35,985 bases of DNA, taken from Pseudomonadota bacterium. Its GTDB lineage: Bacteria > Pseudomonadota > Gammaproteobacteria > Legionellales > Legionellaceae. Of the stretch, positions 16,256-26,077 are shown piece by piece; within the stretch, counting starts at the first letter, position 1; every line of letters starts with the position of its first letter. The translations under genes were made by a program, and so were the position numbers. Where the stretch lies: contig JAGVJN010000050.1 in NCBI GenBank assembly GCA_020051095.1, positions 1-35,985 of the forward strand, in the 5' to 3' direction. The notes beneath the pieces are model-generated. The model had not been told where the DNA came from and made no database searches. It saw only the letters and a list, made by a program, of their open reading frames with translations.

Positions 16256-16918
16256 ATGTTTCATTATTGGAAAAAAGTAGACAGTTTAAATCATATCAAT
16301 CGCTTGTTACTTGCCTTTGTTACAGTCCTCATTCTGATTGTGGTAAGCCTGATTATAACGCTTACCAACATGCCCAAACGCTTTGAGTTTTGGTTAACTC
16401 CTGCAATGAGTGCCAATGGTGGTTTAATCAAGGAAAACCAAATTTCCAGAGAATACGTGCAAGGTTTTGTTGCAACACTTTTGCCTACGTTGAACACCTG
16501 GTCAAATGGCGGAAAAACGGAGTTTGCCAATAATCTTTCAGGATTTCATTATTATTTCACGCCACGTCATCAGGCATTAATGGATAAAACATTAAACGCC
16601 TACAAAGATGCCCAGCTTTTTAATCGGGTACAAGTAGCAAGTCTGTATCGCTTTATGGAAGACGATGATGTGAAACCTCTAGGTAATAACACATGGGAAG
16701 TCCATCTGGTTTTACGCATTACTCAAAGACTCAAAGACGACAGCCCCATGGTCATTGCGGACAAGGTGGTGGACTACCATGTGCGTGTAGTCAAGATAAG
16801 TCTGTCGCGTCTTCAAAATCCTTTTCAATTGGCTCTGGATGGTTACACCCAGCCAGAAATTCTGGTTAAAGATTTATTGGCAACTGATTCAGGAGGTACA
16901 CAACATGAAAACAGGTAA
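16256..16918 (+). CDS. ICE protein, PFL_4703 family (TIGR03746-like; TraE/VirB8-like)
   Basis: 220 residues. One N-terminal membrane helix (about 18-38, LLLAFVTVLILIVVSLIITL) followed by a periplasmic domain. Signature region at about 60-100: EYVQGFVATLLPTLNTWSNG with GKTEFANNLSGFHYYFTP, characteristic of this group. VirB8/TraE-like proteins nucleate the T4SS at the inner membrane. It overlaps the next gene by 14 nt, with that gene's AGGAGG site inside its last codons. Confidence 0.82.
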   Translation: MFHYWKKVDSLNHINRLLLAFVTVLILIVVSLIITLTNMPKRFEFWLTPAMSANGGLIKENQISREYVQGFVATLLPTLNTWSNGGKTEFANNLSGFHYYFTPRHQALMDKTLNAYKDAQLFNRVQVASLYRFMEDDDVKPLGNNTWEVHLVLRITQRLKDDSPMVIADKVVDYHVRVVKISLSRLQNPFQLALDGYTQPEILVKDLLATDSGGTQHENR

Positions 16919-17690
16919 ATGGTTAATGACCTTGCTTGCTTTAGCAAACAGTATGCACGCATTGGCCCTTAATGCAGAACACGTCTTGTGGGATAAAACA
17001 CCCATTCCGCTTGAATTGCCTTTAAATGAAGAACGACTGGTGCATTTTCCACAAGCAGTAAGCATTTTAGACAATGAAGCTGCCGACAAAGTTGCCGTCT
17101 TGAAGGTTCAAGATACTTTGTACCTGAAAAGCAAAGAGGCTTTTCAAAACAAACGACTTTTAGTGCAGCTAATGCCTCAGGGTGAGGTCATTATTTTAAA
17201 CTTAAGCGTTAATGATAGAACACATAACGTTAAGCCGGTTGATATTCTATTGGAATCTAAAGAAGACGCCGCTAATACCACGCAACAAGCAAGCAACCCT
17301 CTGGATTTGAATGCCGTAACGCTCACCCGTTTTGCCATTCAATCATTATATGCACCACAAAGATTGTTAGTTATTCCTGAAGGTGTAGGTCGTGTTTCCA
17401 TGCAAACCCGAAAACAGGTAAGTCTTTTTTATGGGGCAAGTATTGAGGCAAGACCTCTCATTTCATGGCATGGCGATGCTTTTTATGTGACTGCGGTGGA
17501 ATTAAAAAATCTTCTTAACAAGGAAGTCATTGTTGATCCCCGTCAAATGACTGGCAATTGGCAAACAGCAACCTTTTATCCAACCAATACATTGGCACCT
17601 CGTGGCAAAGAAGATACCACCACTGTATTCCTGGTATCAGACAGACCTTTTGGCACTGCATTAGCCTCCAGTCGGGAGTATGTGCGATGA
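16905..17690 (+). CDS. ICE protein, PFL_4704 family (TIGR03749-like; TraK/VirB9-like)
   Basis: 261 residues from the ATG at 16905, chosen because AGGAGG (16891-16896) lies 8 nt upstream and a signal peptide (MKTGKWLMTLLALANSMHA) begins there; a longer frame opens at 16839. The mature part is beta-rich, starting with AEHVLWDKTPIPLELPLNEE and LVHFPQAV, and the C-terminus has DPRQMTGNWQTATFYPTNTL with APRG, typical of the family. It is probably the VirB9/TraK-like ring component of the outer-membrane core complex. The stop overlaps the next start by 4 nt (ATGA). Confidence 0.82.
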   Translation: MKTGKWLMTLLALANSMHALALNAEHVLWDKTPIPLELPLNEERLVHFPQAVSILDNEAADKVAVLKVQDTLYLKSKEAFQNKRLLVQLMPQGEVIILNLSVNDRTHNVKPVDILLESKEDAANTTQQASNPLDLNAVTLTRFAIQSLYAPQRLLVIPEGVGRVSMQTRKQVSLFYGASIEARPLISWHGDAFYVTAVELKNLLNKEVIVDPRQMTGNWQTATFYPTNTLAPRGKEDTTTVFLVSDRPFGTALASSREYVR

Positions 17691-19000
17691 AAAAGAACAC
17701 TGGACTTAAGGTATTAACCGGCGCTGTGATTACAGTAGTCGCACTCATTATGATGAACAGCAATCATCATGAGAGCGAATCCTCAAAGCAAAATAATGAT
17801 CCGAATAACTTAAATGAAGCCATTGCGAGTCAGTTTAATGACAACATTCGGGATGTCGCAGCAAGACTACAAGAGACAGAAAAGAAACTGGCAAGCCTTG
17901 AATCGGAGAACAAACAATTAAAACTCCAAGGCTCTGATATTCAAGCCTCTTATAATCCTGAGATCATCAAAGAAATTGAAACACTAAAAGCAGAATTGGC
18001 CAATTTTAAGAATAATCAGGATAACCAACAGGAACATCAATCTTACGCCGTCAATGGAGAAAATAATCTACCCAAAGAACAAAACATTAAAGATATCGAT
18101 TTGTTATTAATGAAACATGAAAATAATCCTAACGAACTGGCTTATTGGGAACGCATCAGGAAAAAACACCATGAATTGACCCAAAAAGCCAAAACGGAAC
18201 AGCCCAAAAATGAAGATAACAAAAGTATTCCCTATTACACCATTCCAGCCGGTTCTGATCTAGGGCGAACTACTTTGCTATCTGCGCTGATTGGAGAAGT
18301 ACCGGTTGAGGGAAAGTTAATGCAACCATTGTTTCCTTTTTCAGCCATCATTAACCGCGGTGCTTTGATGTCAGCCAATGGCATTCCCTTACCAACCAAT
18401 ATTTCCGGCATGAAAGTGAATGGTTATGCCATAGGAGTAGGTTCTTTCCTTGATAACATCAGTTGTGTCCGTGCCTATGTGACTTCTGCCTTGTTTGTGT
18501 TTGATGATGGACATTTTGTCACCGTAGGTAAAGAGCAAATGACGGGGACTGCCGAGATGGTAAATAACGAAAGTTTGGGCTATCTCACCACCGCTTTTGG
18601 TAATCCCTGCATCAAAGGTCAATATTTTACCAATGCCCCTAGAGTATTAACAGCGCTCATGGCTTCAGATGGTATTAAAGGTTTTGGTAATGCACTGTCT
18701 CAATGGCAAATGACCTATACCGCCAATGCCAATGGTGCGACCGGGACACCAACTGGATCTATGGGTAATTATGCCTTGGGCGGTGCCTTGTCTCAGGGAA
18801 CAGTTAAAGCCGCCGATTGGCTCGAAAAACGGATTCAGGGCAGTTTCGATATGGTTTTTGTTCCTGCTTCCATCGGATACAGACCGACACAACTTTCATT
18901 TCATGTCACACAAACCATCAACCTAGATAAAGAAACCAATGGGAGGGTATTGGATTATGGTCATTTACAACAAACTGCACACGATTTTAGTCTTAGGTAG
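17687..19000 (+). CDS. T4SS channel scaffold, TraB/VirB10-like, PFL_4705 family (TIGR03752-like)
   Basis: 437 residues from the ATG at 17687, which overlaps the prior stop as ATGA; an upstream frame to 17558 has no signal. A short cytoplasmic start leads to a membrane helix (about 8-24), a long coiled-coil (about 50-105, with ARLQETEKKLASLESENKQL), a Gln/Asn-rich linker, and a C-terminal beta-barrel-type domain from about 185 to the end. This includes YYTIPAGSDLGRTTLLSALI and GCxLxG-like SFLDNISCVRAYVTSALF. It would span both membranes as in VirB10/TraB. Its last 44 nt overlap the lipoprotein gene. Confidence 0.85.
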   Translation: MKKNTGLKVLTGAVITVVALIMMNSNHHESESSKQNNDPNNLNEAIASQFNDNIRDVAARLQETEKKLASLESENKQLKLQGSDIQASYNPEIIKEIETLKAELANFKNNQDNQQEHQSYAVNGENNLPKEQNIKDIDLLLMKHENNPNELAYWERIRKKHHELTQKAKTEQPKNEDNKSIPYYTIPAGSDLGRTTLLSALIGEVPVEGKLMQPLFPFSAIINRGALMSANGIPLPTNISGMKVNGYAIGVGSFLDNISCVRAYVTSALFVFDDGHFVTVGKEQMTGTAEMVNNESLGYLTTAFGNPCIKGQYFTNAPRVLTALMASDGIKGFGNALSQWQMTYTANANGATGTPTGSMGNYALGGALSQGTVKAADWLEKRIQGSFDMVFVPASIGYRPTQLSFHVTQTINLDKETNGRVLDYGHLQQTAHDFSLR

Positions 19001-19346
19001 TGCATTTATATTAAGCTCTTGTGCCTCAAACTCGATTAGCTCCACAGCTATCCCCGAAGGTGGGTTAACTGTAAGCCAGCTCTATCAGCAAAGCTTGGGA
19101 GAACCTATGCCTGGCTGGTCTGTGCCTAAAAAGCAGCCTAAACCGGTAAACTATGCTGGCTATACAAGAGAGGCATCCAATGAAATTCAAAACTTGTTCA
19201 AGCCTCTGGATAATCCACAAGTTCCCATTTACGTGTTTCCGCATGTAGCACTTATTGGTGATGAACAGTTGTTAAAGCCAGGCTACACCACCGGATTTTT
19301 CCTTTATAAGCAAAACCAGTTTGCACTGGCTTCTGAGCGTTATTAA
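18957..19346 (+). CDS. Conjugation lipoprotein, TIGR03751-like (TraV/VirB7-like)
   Basis: 129 residues from the ATG at 18957 (GGGAGGG ends 9 nt before it); an upstream in-frame ATG at 18939 is part of that site. Lipobox LSSC lies near residues 19-22 (signal LHTILVLGSAFILSSC), so Cys is lipidated. The mature part has QSLGEPMPGWSVPKKQPKPV and VPIYVFPHVALIGDEQLLKPG, recognisable for the family. As VirB7/TraV it would stabilise the VirB9/VirB10-like core at the outer membrane. It ends 10 nt before the next gene. Confidence 0.8.
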   Translation: MVIYNKLHTILVLGSAFILSSCASNSISSTAIPEGGLTVSQLYQQSLGEPMPGWSVPKKQPKPVNYAGYTREASNEIQNLFKPLDNPQVPIYVFPHVALIGDEQLLKPGYTTGFFLYKQNQFALASERY

Positions 19347-19356
19347 GGGGAACGCA

Positions 19357-22134
19357 ATGAAACAACTATTGAATCAAATAAGCGACTGGCTAGTAGGCAA
19401 GCAAAACCATACAGCACCTACAGAGCAAAGCATTAAAAAAAGGTTTGAAAACTATAACCCTTCATTTTCTGACAAACTTTCCGTTGTTGATTTCAATGAC
19501 GAACTCAATTTCTTTTTACTCAACGATGGTATCAGTATTGGTTCGGGTTTTGAGTTGGCCAGCATTCCAGCAGAGGCAGCCTCACCAGAACATCTGCACG
19601 CTGTTTTTAACAAAATCAGAGACACGTTTGCAACGGTTGTACCTTTACATAAGGAAGATCCTTGGATTATGCAAATGTATGTGAATGATGAGTACAGTTT
19701 AAAACCAGTACTTCATCATATCAAACAAAGCATTGCTCCAGAAATTGTCGAAACACAGTTTACCCGTGACTATTTGTCACGGCTTGATGATCTGTTTTCC
19801 AAAATGACCAGACCCAATGGTTTGTTTGTTGATCCCAAAACAGATGCACCTTACCGTGGGAGACGAAGACGAGTACGGGTTTTGTTTTACCGTTTATATC
19901 AACAAGCTCAAATAACGTGTGAAGAAGCGCTTTCCGAACATCAAGAAGTCATGGCACAGATTGAAAGCAAATTAAAATCGCCTGGGCTTCAACTGAAAAA
20001 ACTAACCGGTAAAGATTACTACCAATGGTGGGTGCGCTGGTTTAACTCTAATCCCGAAGAAATCCTGGCGCGTTTTCCTTACCCCAAAGACAACAAGCCT
20101 GCTGGATACAGCTTAAGTCAGAACATTTTGTTTCATGAGCCCCAAAGTGATGAGCAAGGCTTCATCTTCGATGGTATTCATCAACGCATCCTGTATGTTG
20201 ATGGCTTAAAAGAAGCCCCTGAAATCGGTCTTCTTTCCCGTGAAAAACCACAGGCCAATCCTAAACATCGATACGCATTGCTGGATAAGTTACCAGAAGG
20301 TGCAACCTACACCATTCAGGTTACTTTTGGCAGTGATGAAGCATTGGATTCCCATTTGATACGTCTGGAAAAAGGAATTGTTGGGACCAGTATCAAGCCG
20401 CAGCAAGTCAGGGAAGATATCAAAACAGCGCGTGATGAACTCTCTATGGGAAATCGCCTGTTTTGGGTAAATCAGGCCATATTCTACCGCGCTCAAACAA
20501 AGGAAGAGGCAATACACATTGAAAAAGAACTCAAGGAATTATTTATTGAAGCCAAAATGCCCTTGATTCCTTCCTGTTATGACCTTCACCCAATGAACAG
20601 TTATTTGAATGCCTTGCCGTTTAATTTTATCCCTCATTACGCCCGTCAGTATTTGCGTTTTGATCGACTGATGTATGCCTCAGAATTGGCAGCACTACTG
20701 CCCGTTTATGGTCGTAATCAGGGTGCAAGGCACTTGCCCTGTTTTACCTTTTTTAACCGTTTGGGTGAACCAGTGCTGTTTGATGTCTTACATCACGATT
20801 TTATCAGCCAAAACTCTCACATGGCACTATTTGCCAACTCAGGTGGTGGGAAATCAGTTGCCACGGGGTGGATGATTAATTCTCTTATGGCCACCAAAAA
20901 TGCGCGCATCATTCTTTTTGAAATGGGTAATTCTTTTGACCGCATGCTCATTCATGCCAAGGCACATGGCAAAAATACCAAACAGTTATTACTCAGCAAT
21001 AAAAAAGGTGAAGCGGTTCCGTTAAACCCATTTTGTGAGGCTTACAAAGCGATTTCTGAAATCACTGATAATCTGGATGTAGAACAAGCGGCTTTAATTG
21101 CGCAAAAGATAGTGGATTTAAAAGAAAATTTGGCACAGCCTGCTAATCCTGAAGAGCTTGCTTGTGATGATAACTCTCGTTCTTATCTCGCGGAACTTGC
21201 TTTGGCTTTGCGTACTATGATTACTGAAGCGAATGAATTAGAGGAAGAAAAATTTACCCTGGCTGATGAAACGCTTTTAATCGAGGTCTTGAGTGATGCC
21301 ATTTTAACTTCATTCAAGAATGACATACTGCAAATGCTGACTGAGCATGTCGTAGCTGCTTTTAAACGGCGTATGGAGAAAGAAACGGTTGTCCGCAAGA
21401 AAGACCGAATTCTTGATATGCACGACCGCTTAAACAGCTATGTGATTAACAGCGCCAAATCACGCTTTTTTAATGTACCTACAGAACCATTAGGTGATTT
21501 TGATATCTTCCATATTGATATTTCAGCAATTAAAGATGATACCGGAAAGTTGGCTTTGGTTATGGTGTCTCTATTGCCTAGAATCCTAGCTATGGCAGAG
21601 GCAACCCAAAACGATAACAGACCTACCTTTCTCTTTATTGACGAATCGCATCTGCAATTTCAAATTCCATCAGTCGTCACCAGTTGCCTTTTGGTGGCTA
21701 AAGTCGCAAGAAAACTCGGATTGTGGCTCGTCGCCATTACACAAAACGTCACCGACATGAATTCAGAAAAAGCCACCAAGATTTTATCTCTGGTTGAAAC
21801 CTGGATTTTATTAGGCTTGGATGAAAAGGAAATTAGTGACGTGAAACAATTTAAACAATTAACCCTGCAACAGGAAGCCTTAATCAGGGATATTGACTCA
21901 CAAAAAGGCTTATATGCGGAAGCCGTCTTGTTAGGTTCACGTTATCAGGGATTATTTCGTGTCATTCCACCTCGTTATCTGCTTGCACTTCTTATGAATG
22001 AAAAATCAGAAAAAGCAAAGCGTTATGCCCTGGAGAAAGACCATGATGTCCTTAAAGCTGCCGAACTTATTGCAGAACAACTCGAAAACAAAAAGCAAAG
22101 CCAAGGCAATGATGCTTGTTTCTATGATGATTAG
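19357..22134 (+). CDS. Conjugative transfer ATPase, TraC/VirB4-like, PFL_4706 family (TIGR03744-like)
   Basis: 925 residues, starting at the ATG at 19357 with AAGGGG 7 nt upstream and after the previous stop. N-terminal VirB4-type domain (about 1-430), then a RecA-like ATPase domain. Walker A is ANSGGGKSVAT near residue 495; Walker B is TFLFIDESH near residue 757, followed by a Gln-Asn containing TQNVTDM segment. The motor energises pilus assembly and substrate export at the inner membrane. Length fits the family. Its 3' end overlaps the TraU-like gene by about 92 nt. Confidence 0.93.
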   Translation: MKQLLNQISDWLVGKQNHTAPTEQSIKKRFENYNPSFSDKLSVVDFNDELNFFLLNDGISIGSGFELASIPAEAASPEHLHAVFNKIRDTFATVVPLHKEDPWIMQMYVNDEYSLKPVLHHIKQSIAPEIVETQFTRDYLSRLDDLFSKMTRPNGLFVDPKTDAPYRGRRRRVRVLFYRLYQQAQITCEEALSEHQEVMAQIESKLKSPGLQLKKLTGKDYYQWWVRWFNSNPEEILARFPYPKDNKPAGYSLSQNILFHEPQSDEQGFIFDGIHQRILYVDGLKEAPEIGLLSREKPQANPKHRYALLDKLPEGATYTIQVTFGSDEALDSHLIRLEKGIVGTSIKPQQVREDIKTARDELSMGNRLFWVNQAIFYRAQTKEEAIHIEKELKELFIEAKMPLIPSCYDLHPMNSYLNALPFNFIPHYARQYLRFDRLMYASELAALLPVYGRNQGARHLPCFTFFNRLGEPVLFDVLHHDFISQNSHMALFANSGGGKSVATGWMINSLMATKNARIILFEMGNSFDRMLIHAKAHGKNTKQLLLSNKKGEAVPLNPFCEAYKAISEITDNLDVEQAALIAQKIVDLKENLAQPANPEELACDDNSRSYLAELALALRTMITEANELEEEKFTLADETLLIEVLSDAILTSFKNDILQMLTEHVVAAFKRRMEKETVVRKKDRILDMHDRLNSYVINSAKSRFFNVPTEPLGDFDIFHIDISAIKDDTGKLALVMVSLLPRILAMAEATQNDNRPTFLFIDESHLQFQIPSVVTSCLLVAKVARKLGLWLVAITQNVTDMNSEKATKILSLVETWILLGLDEKEISDVKQFKQLTLQQEALIRDIDSQKGLYAEAVLLGSRYQGLFRVIPPRYLLALLMNEKSEKAKRYALEKDHDVLKAAELIAEQLENKKQSQGNDACFYDD

Positions 22135-23104
22135 CACAAATCTTCATGCAACAGAGAGTATAAAGCCGCCTCATCCCATCAGCAGTTTTGGCATTGCAAC
22201 CAAAGTATTGAGCAAACTCTTTACCAACAGCCACTATAAAGTTATAGGCTCTTGTACCTGGGCGGTAGGGAAATTACCACCTAAGCTGGTTGCCGTTCCC
22301 GCGGTGGAGCAATTCTTGCCGGATCTGATTGTCACTGTGGCCAATCGTCCTGAAACCAATCCATGGATTGAAGCGAAAGCTCTTTATGAAAATCCAGCAA
22401 GTCAGGCCTTGTATCAGAAAACCTATAAATTAGCGACTGGTTCTGAGCTTGGTTTTGGTGATGATGCGGGGCAAACGGGTGCCATGCACATCAATGAAGA
22501 ACGCACGCGAGTTGTAGATGTCATTGGCAGCCCTGCAGGACTGTATCGCTTTCCTTATCTATCACATAAATCTGAAACGCGTTTTGGCTATCCTTATTAT
22601 TTAAGTGAGGCTGATGCCGTATCAGACCGTACAGAGTTGGCTGAAATTGTCTATATAGCAACTCATCCCCATTTGCTGTTTAACCATGACATAGGTAGCA
22701 CTACCCAGATATGGGGGCATGAAATCCCCAGGCTGATGCGTGTGACTCATCCTTCACGCTTTAGAGCATCCATGGTTGCAGCGCTTCATGCAGCAGACAT
22801 TGTTACCAACAAAAACAGCCTTCATATCACCCAAAGTACCAGCAATGCCTGTGGCGCTAATTGCGTGGTATCCAATGTGGTATTTGATGCACATAACAAG
22901 AATATCATCTGGCAGGAAGTATATCCCAGAAATCGTAACATCAATTTCAATGATACCAGTGATATGGGGATAGACGATGAAAAGGCTGGAAATGGTAATT
23001 ATGTTTTTGTGATCTGGCGTAAGTACCGAGGCTGTATCCAGCATGAAGGAAAACTTGTCCGTGCGCTTTCATTCCCCAAAGTAGGTCAACCCCAAAAACG
23101 ATAG
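22043..23104 (+). CDS. ICE protein, PFL_4710 family (TIGR03756-like; TraU-like)
   Basis: 353 residues if started at 22043, where GGAG (22032-22035) sits 7 nt upstream. The N-terminus then has basic KTKSKAKA followed by a short hydrophobic run (MMLVSMMIST) and cleavage near LHA. Starts at 22109 or 22112 are possible but have only a weak ribosome site and almost no n-region; a frame opening at 21998 also exists. The mature protein starts GSCTWAVGKLPPKLVAVPAV, typical of TraU-like exported proteins with paired cysteines, and has SNACGANCVVSNVV and RKYRGC near the C-terminus. It overlaps the VirB4-like gene. Likely a periplasmic pilus-assembly/mating factor. Confidence 0.8.
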   Translation: MMSLKLPNLLQNNSKTKSKAKAMMLVSMMISTNLHATESIKPPHPISSFGIATKVLSKLFTNSHYKVIGSCTWAVGKLPPKLVAVPAVEQFLPDLIVTVANRPETNPWIEAKALYENPASQALYQKTYKLATGSELGFGDDAGQTGAMHINEERTRVVDVIGSPAGLYRFPYLSHKSETRFGYPYYLSEADAVSDRTELAEIVYIATHPHLLFNHDIGSTTQIWGHEIPRLMRVTHPSRFRASMVAALHAADIVTNKNSLHITQSTSNACGANCVVSNVVFDAHNKNIIWQEVYPRNRNINFNDTSDMGIDDEKAGNGNYVFVIWRKYRGCIQHEGKLVRALSFPKVGQPQKR

Positions 23105-23113
23105 GAGCTAACG

Positions 23114-24496
23114 ATGCAAAAACTATCCTTTTCTTTACTTGCGCTACTGCTGCCGCAAACACTATTGGCAAGCTCGTTCATGCCCAATGAATCGGATTAT
23201 TACTATAAGTTGGGTGGTTCATCCAACTTGTATGTACCACCTGTAAATAATGACCAAACCATTACCATAGGCGGTAATGTGGATGGACGGCTTGGATTTA
23301 CATGTAACGGATTCAATCCGGTGGTATCCATTACCAATACCTTTCAAGATATGAAGTCATCAGCCATGAATATCCCTGGCGGGATTATTGATAACCTCAA
23401 GGGTTCGGTTGCCGGTTTTCCACTTTATAAGCTGCAACAATCCATGCCAGCCCTTTATAACGTACTGCAAAATACCGCATCGTATGCACAAAATGAATTT
23501 AGCGTCAAAGTCAAAGATTGTCAGGACGTTAAAAAGACGCTGGAAGAAGGCCAATCACCTATGGAAAGTATGTTGTCTGTCTCTGACAGTCAGGGGTGGC
23601 TTGAAGCGGCTAAACGTGCAAAAACTGAAAATGTAGATGTGACCTCCACTGCTAAAAGCATAGCCAAAAAAAGGGATGAGTACGGGCTACCCTGGATAGG
23701 TAGAGAAAGTGGTAATGCTGGCGGCAAATACCAACGCCCCATCAAAGTCATTAATGATGTGGTGATTGCGGGTTATAACATTTTACTGAACCGCAAACCA
23801 CTCAATAACGATAAGAAACCGGACAGTAAAACGCCCATGACCCAAACCTGGCCAACGCCTGTGGATGCCAGCAATTGGGCGGTCAAGGTCTTGGGTGATA
23901 TTCATGTGAGTTCTGCAGATGATGTGGACAAAACCAAACACGATGCCAAGGCAGGCATTGGCCTATCTGCACTCCTGCAAAGTTGCGACACTTCTAATAC
24001 CTGTACATCCAACGTATCCAAGGCCTTATGGAATCTGGTAGACAGGCAATGGCCACTAACTGAAGAAAAACTCAAAATGGTCAGTGCCTCCAATTTGATG
24101 ATTACTGATGAAATCATTATCACCATTCAGCGCATGCCGCGTGAGGAACAAATTCTGACAGTTTCCAAACTGGCAGAAGAAATTGCCGTACAAAACATGC
24201 TGGACAAAGCATTGATGATGCGTCGCATTTTACAAGCAGGATTGCAGGTACAAGAAGTACAAAACTTAAAACCCGCTTTAGACATGGTGAAATTTGCCTT
24301 AAAAAAACTCGATGATGACATTCATTCTCTTGCTTTTGAAAATGAAGTACGTAAAAAAATGATGACCGAAACCTTAGGCCTGCTTATGGATATACGGGGT
24401 AATGACATTGCCAAAGGCTTGCCTGGTGATGACCATGAACAATCACAGGTTAAAAATGGCGCGGTCTACGTTAAACCCGATTCCAAAGGACAATAA
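23114..24496 (+). CDS. ICE protein, PFL_4711 family (TIGR03755-like)
   Basis: 460 residues with a signal peptide (MQKLSFSLLALLLPQTLLAS). The recognisable N-terminal mature part YYYKLGGSSNLYVPPVNN, then IGGNVDGRLGFTCNGFNPVVS with ITNTFQDM, is shared by the family. The middle contains a helical region and several Cys (DCQDVKK, SCDTSNTC); the C-terminus (about 330-440) is long-helical. Probably a periplasmic or outer-envelope mating protein next to the TraU-like protein. It ends 1 bp before the TraG-like start. Confidence 0.82.
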   Translation: MQKLSFSLLALLLPQTLLASSFMPNESDYYYKLGGSSNLYVPPVNNDQTITIGGNVDGRLGFTCNGFNPVVSITNTFQDMKSSAMNIPGGIIDNLKGSVAGFPLYKLQQSMPALYNVLQNTASYAQNEFSVKVKDCQDVKKTLEEGQSPMESMLSVSDSQGWLEAAKRAKTENVDVTSTAKSIAKKRDEYGLPWIGRESGNAGGKYQRPIKVINDVVIAGYNILLNRKPLNNDKKPDSKTPMTQTWPTPVDASNWAVKVLGDIHVSSADDVDKTKHDAKAGIGLSALLQSCDTSNTCTSNVSKALWNLVDRQWPLTEEKLKMVSASNLMITDEIIITIQRMPREEQILTVSKLAEEIAVQNMLDKALMMRRILQAGLQVQEVQNLKPALDMVKFALKKLDDDIHSLAFENEVRKKMMTETLGLLMDIRGNDIAKGLPGDDHEQSQVKNGAVYVKPDSKGQ

Positions 24497-24497
24497 G

Positions 24498-26066
24498 ATG
24501 ATTGTATTTAGCCCTTTATCACTTTACACAACGTATTTAGGTTGGCAACAGTACGAGGTTATTTTCAATGCCCTGTGGCAAACAGGGTTGTTATACCTTG
24601 GTTTTTTAATAGTGGGGTATCGTTTCTTAAAAAATGTGCTGGCACCTTCTGGTGCCACGCATCACGCAGCAGAGCATGCCTTGAACCACTTTCTATATGA
24701 ACTGGCCCTCACCTTTTTGATTTGCGGGATTTTTATTTACCCCTGTGTGCCATTGGAAGAAAAGGCCATGAGCTTTAAACCCATGTGTGGAATTAAAAAA
24801 GGTAGTGACCCCAAAACATCGACATTGAAAGATACAGGAACAACGTATGATGAAGCCTTTGCTGATGTATTAACGCCTCACGTGAAAATGCCTATAGGTT
24901 TTGCCATTTTGCAAAACTACATGTCCGGTATTACTTATGGTCTGATGAAAATTACCGGTTGTACTGACAGTTTGCAAGCTATTGAAGGTGATTTAATTTC
25001 TACTTATTTACCTTCTGATGTACGCGAACAGGCGTTGAATTTTCACAGGCAGTGCTTTCTTGAGGCCAGAAGCCAATACCATAATGTGCCTCATGACAAA
25101 GCAAAGGTTAATGAAATTTTAAAGAAGTATGGTGGTGAGGAAGATTTGAAATGGGTTGGCTCCAAAGTTTATCAAACACTCTATTACGATAAAATTTATG
25201 CCAGACAGCCTGTACCAGGTTTTACTTTCAACGAAGCCCCCAACAAGAATCTGGAAAAAGCAGCGGAACGTGGCGACATTGATGCCAAACATTTACCAGA
25301 GCAAGGTTATCCCAACTGCAATCAGTGGTGGAAAAAACTAAAAACAGATTTGGTACAGGTAGCCAACAACGCCAGTGTTTTTGACAGTCACCTTAACTAC
25401 TATGCTGTTCTGGAACGAGTACGCTCTTTTAAGAACAATCATCCTAAATCCTGGGGTTCACAGCTTAGTTCAGAAGACTATATAGCCAAGATGCTGCTTA
25501 ATGACAGTCGTGATATGCAGGCTAATAGTGTTAAAAATCTGATGGATAATACCAATGGTGCTTTTGGAGGTGCTATTTCTCATGGACTGGTTAATATCGG
25601 GCAATGGACTAAATCATGGACATCAATGCCTTTAAAGCGTGAAGCCATCATGCAAACACTCCCAGTCATGCAGGCTTTTTTGTACTTTTTCCTGATTATT
25701 CTAACCCCTGTGATTTTGGCTCTAAGTGGTTATAACCCTAAAGCACTGGGCAGTTTATGCGGGTTATTCATCATGGCGATTTTTCTGCAATACTTGTGGC
25801 ATCTGGTAGGCTTTGTAGAACGAAGCGTGCTAGATCCCTTAGGACAAAATGATGCGATTTCAGCCATGAGAAATATGGCCGTATTGTTTTATTTTATTGC
25901 GCCCATGCTGCTCTTGAAACTGTCCAGTCATTTTGGTGGTGAAGCTGGGGCTGGATTAGCCAGCTTAGTCTATGATGCCGGTCAGCACAGTAATAAGGTA
26001 GCAAACTCAGGAGCGGAGACGTTAAAACAGGGAGCAAAAATAGCAAGTATGGGGAAAGTACGATGA
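24498..26066 (+). CDS. TraG-like inner-membrane mating protein (TraG N-terminal domain)
   Basis: 522 residues from the ATG at 24498, 1 bp after the previous stop; a longer frame back to 24402 would overlap that gene. N-terminal membrane segments at about 15-38 (LYLGFLIVGYRFL) and 65-85, a large soluble loop (about 95-385) with conserved Cys (CTDSL, RQCF), and C-terminal helices at about 395-420, 425-445 and 450-480. The alpha-helical tail is Ala/Gly-rich. It is about half the length of F-plasmid TraG (938), lacking the C-terminal domain linked to mating-pair stabilisation and entry exclusion. Typical of ICE versions. No traG-like partner gene follows. Confidence 0.85.
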   Translation: MIVFSPLSLYTTYLGWQQYEVIFNALWQTGLLYLGFLIVGYRFLKNVLAPSGATHHAAEHALNHFLYELALTFLICGIFIYPCVPLEEKAMSFKPMCGIKKGSDPKTSTLKDTGTTYDEAFADVLTPHVKMPIGFAILQNYMSGITYGLMKITGCTDSLQAIEGDLISTYLPSDVREQALNFHRQCFLEARSQYHNVPHDKAKVNEILKKYGGEEDLKWVGSKVYQTLYYDKIYARQPVPGFTFNEAPNKNLEKAAERGDIDAKHLPEQGYPNCNQWWKKLKTDLVQVANNASVFDSHLNYYAVLERVRSFKNNHPKSWGSQLSSEDYIAKMLLNDSRDMQANSVKNLMDNTNGAFGGAISHGLVNIGQWTKSWTSMPLKREAIMQTLPVMQAFLYFFLIILTPVILALSGYNPKALGSLCGLFIMAIFLQYLWHLVGFVERSVLDPLGQNDAISAMRNMAVLFYFIAPMLLLKLSSHFGGEAGAGLASLVYDAGQHSNKVANSGAETLKQGAKIASMGKVR

Positions 26067-26077
26067 ATATCCCAGTA

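Noticed and set aside
17527..17763. Minus-strand frame over the TraK/TraB-like junction
   Set aside because: It lies wholly within well-supported plus-strand genes.
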